A DNA stretch of 64,000 nucleotides from positions 28,585,716-28,649,715 of the forward strand of contig OX465587.1 in assembly GCA_950022655.1 (NCBI GenBank), read 5' to 3'. The notes below the pieces were generated by a model that worked only from the letters and a program-made list of their open reading frames with translations, searched no databases and was not told the origin of the DNA. Below are positions 63,160-64,000 of the stretch, in pieces (positions within the stretch are counted from its first letter, which is position 1; each line of letters starts with the position of its first letter). This stretch comes from Alentia gelatinosa. Taxonomy: Eukaryota; Annelida; Polychaeta; Phyllodocida; Polynoidae. Made by a program: the position numbers and the translations under genes.

Positions 63160-64000
63160 TTTTTTTAGAGGTTTTTATTTCTTGTAATCAGATACATGAT
63201 CTGTTCTTCCGAACAAGAAATGTGTAATACAGCAAAGTAAACGTATATACATTGTAAAGTGATGACAGGTAAGAAACTGAGCGTTAACCTCGTAAACTGG
63301 ATTAACGTCGAATTCTACTTATTAGGCACAGTTACAATACCAAAGTAGTTTTATATAGACATGTTATAGCAATATGATATACTTTTGTATAACACAAAAA
63401 GACACAAGGTTCTTCTTATCTTGTATGCATTAGATCAAAGAAGGAATTTACTATATACCCATGCCGTATATATATAAATACGCACCGTTTCGGGATATGA
63501 TGTAAAAATACTGTACGGACTGCTGGTCCGTACACTAAAATACGGACCACCTTGCCATACACGTTTATTAACATATCGGTTGTTAAAAATTAAATTAATG
63601 ATCTGTTTTTTAATTTCGGGGATATAGTAAATATATAACGTCCAACCATGCTTGTACAAGTCATAGAACTCGATGATAATTTACGGTTTGCCTCGTTCCG
63701 TACAAACCGTAAATTACCATCTCTTTCTGTGACTTATATACAGAATGGTCAGGACGTTCTATATAAGTACCGGTACCTAGAATTTAAAAACAAAAAAGAC
63801 ATGCACCCCCCCCCCTCCCTCTCGCTAGGTACCTATAAGAACTCCACAACATTTATAGTTTTATCTCACCCTGGTGTTTTTGTCCCATAGGCTTAATGTT
63901 ATGAACTCGTTCTCCATGGTCCTTCAAGCATTAGCCCTGATACAGTTAGTTCATTTAGTGCATACCTGGGGATCATAGTGTGAGATTTGTTGATAATATG
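63160..64000. mobile_element. Dispersed element remnants at the window end
   Basis: 63440-63785 is the reverse-oriented relative of the 422-bp unit ('tatataacgtccaaccatgc', 'ccgtacaaaccgtaaattac'). 63800-63825 has a C-rich run. 63858-63960 starts 'ttatctcaccctggtgtttt' and has 'ggcttaatgttatgaactcg', as at 35.04 kb. Confidence 0.55.

Noticed and set aside
1..64000. CRISPR array, bacterial operon or phage system
   Set aside because: Tandem arrays lack unique spacers, genes have spliceosomal introns, and no bacterial gene is present.

Overview
This is eukaryotic nuclear DNA, most likely from an invertebrate deuterostome. The best guess is a lancelet (amphioxus); the species is inferred, not proven. 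One multi-exon gene on the minus strand spans most of the window. It is interrupted by introns packed with tandem repeats and short non-autonomous transposons. I see no rRNA, tRNA, CRISPR array, bacterial operon or intact transposase. Nearly all long open frames are translated minisatellites, not genes.

The gene encodes a PX-SH3-SH3 adaptor of the p47phox (NCF1) / NOXO1 / TKS (SH3PXD2) family. Twelve coding exons join in consistent phase, from a start codon at 45602 down to a donor at 5457, giving about 398 residues. Exons 1-5 (45602-18460) form the PX domain. Exons 6-7 form a Ser/Arg-rich linker. Exons 7-9 form the first SH3 and exons 10-11 the second. Exon 12 begins a basic RGRGPPPRR segment that sits where p47phox carries its autoinhibitory region. 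The rest of the C-terminus was not found and probably lies beyond position 1. By knowledge of the family, the product would be a cytosolic organiser that binds phosphoinositides through PX and proline-rich partners (p22phox-type tails) through its SH3 domains, to assemble a NADPH oxidase or a TKS-like complex.

The most striking structure is that most exons carry a minisatellite grown out of their own exon-intron junction. Exons 1, 6, 7, 9, 10 and 11 have donor-side arrays (about 10-25 copies each) in which every monomer repeats the end of the exon plus the splice donor. Exon 5 has an acceptor-side array of about 12 copies, exon 4 a single acceptor-side duplication, and exon 7 a decayed acceptor-side array. 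Around 120 decoy splice sites flank this one gene. I recall such junction minisatellites being described in amphioxus genes under the name 'mirages', which is a main reason for the species guess.

Layout: 1-5456 is mixed MITEs, a TTAA-flanked element and a possible solo LTR. 5457-18545 is the exon-dense part with junction arrays. 18546-33804 is a long intron with polyC, CT-rich, 43-bp and 82-bp arrays and many MITEs. 33805-45602 holds exons 4 to 1, a 46-bp array and a 422-bp triplication. 45603-64000 is upstream: 24-bp, 68-bp and 160-bp arrays, a 2.8-kb inverted-repeat element full of a palindromic motif, a head-to-head 11-bp array, a solo LTR inside an (ATT)n tract, long-TIR foldback elements and a telomere-like inverted array. 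The only hints of another gene there are weak, at about 57.7-58.8 kb and 62.9-63.1 kb.
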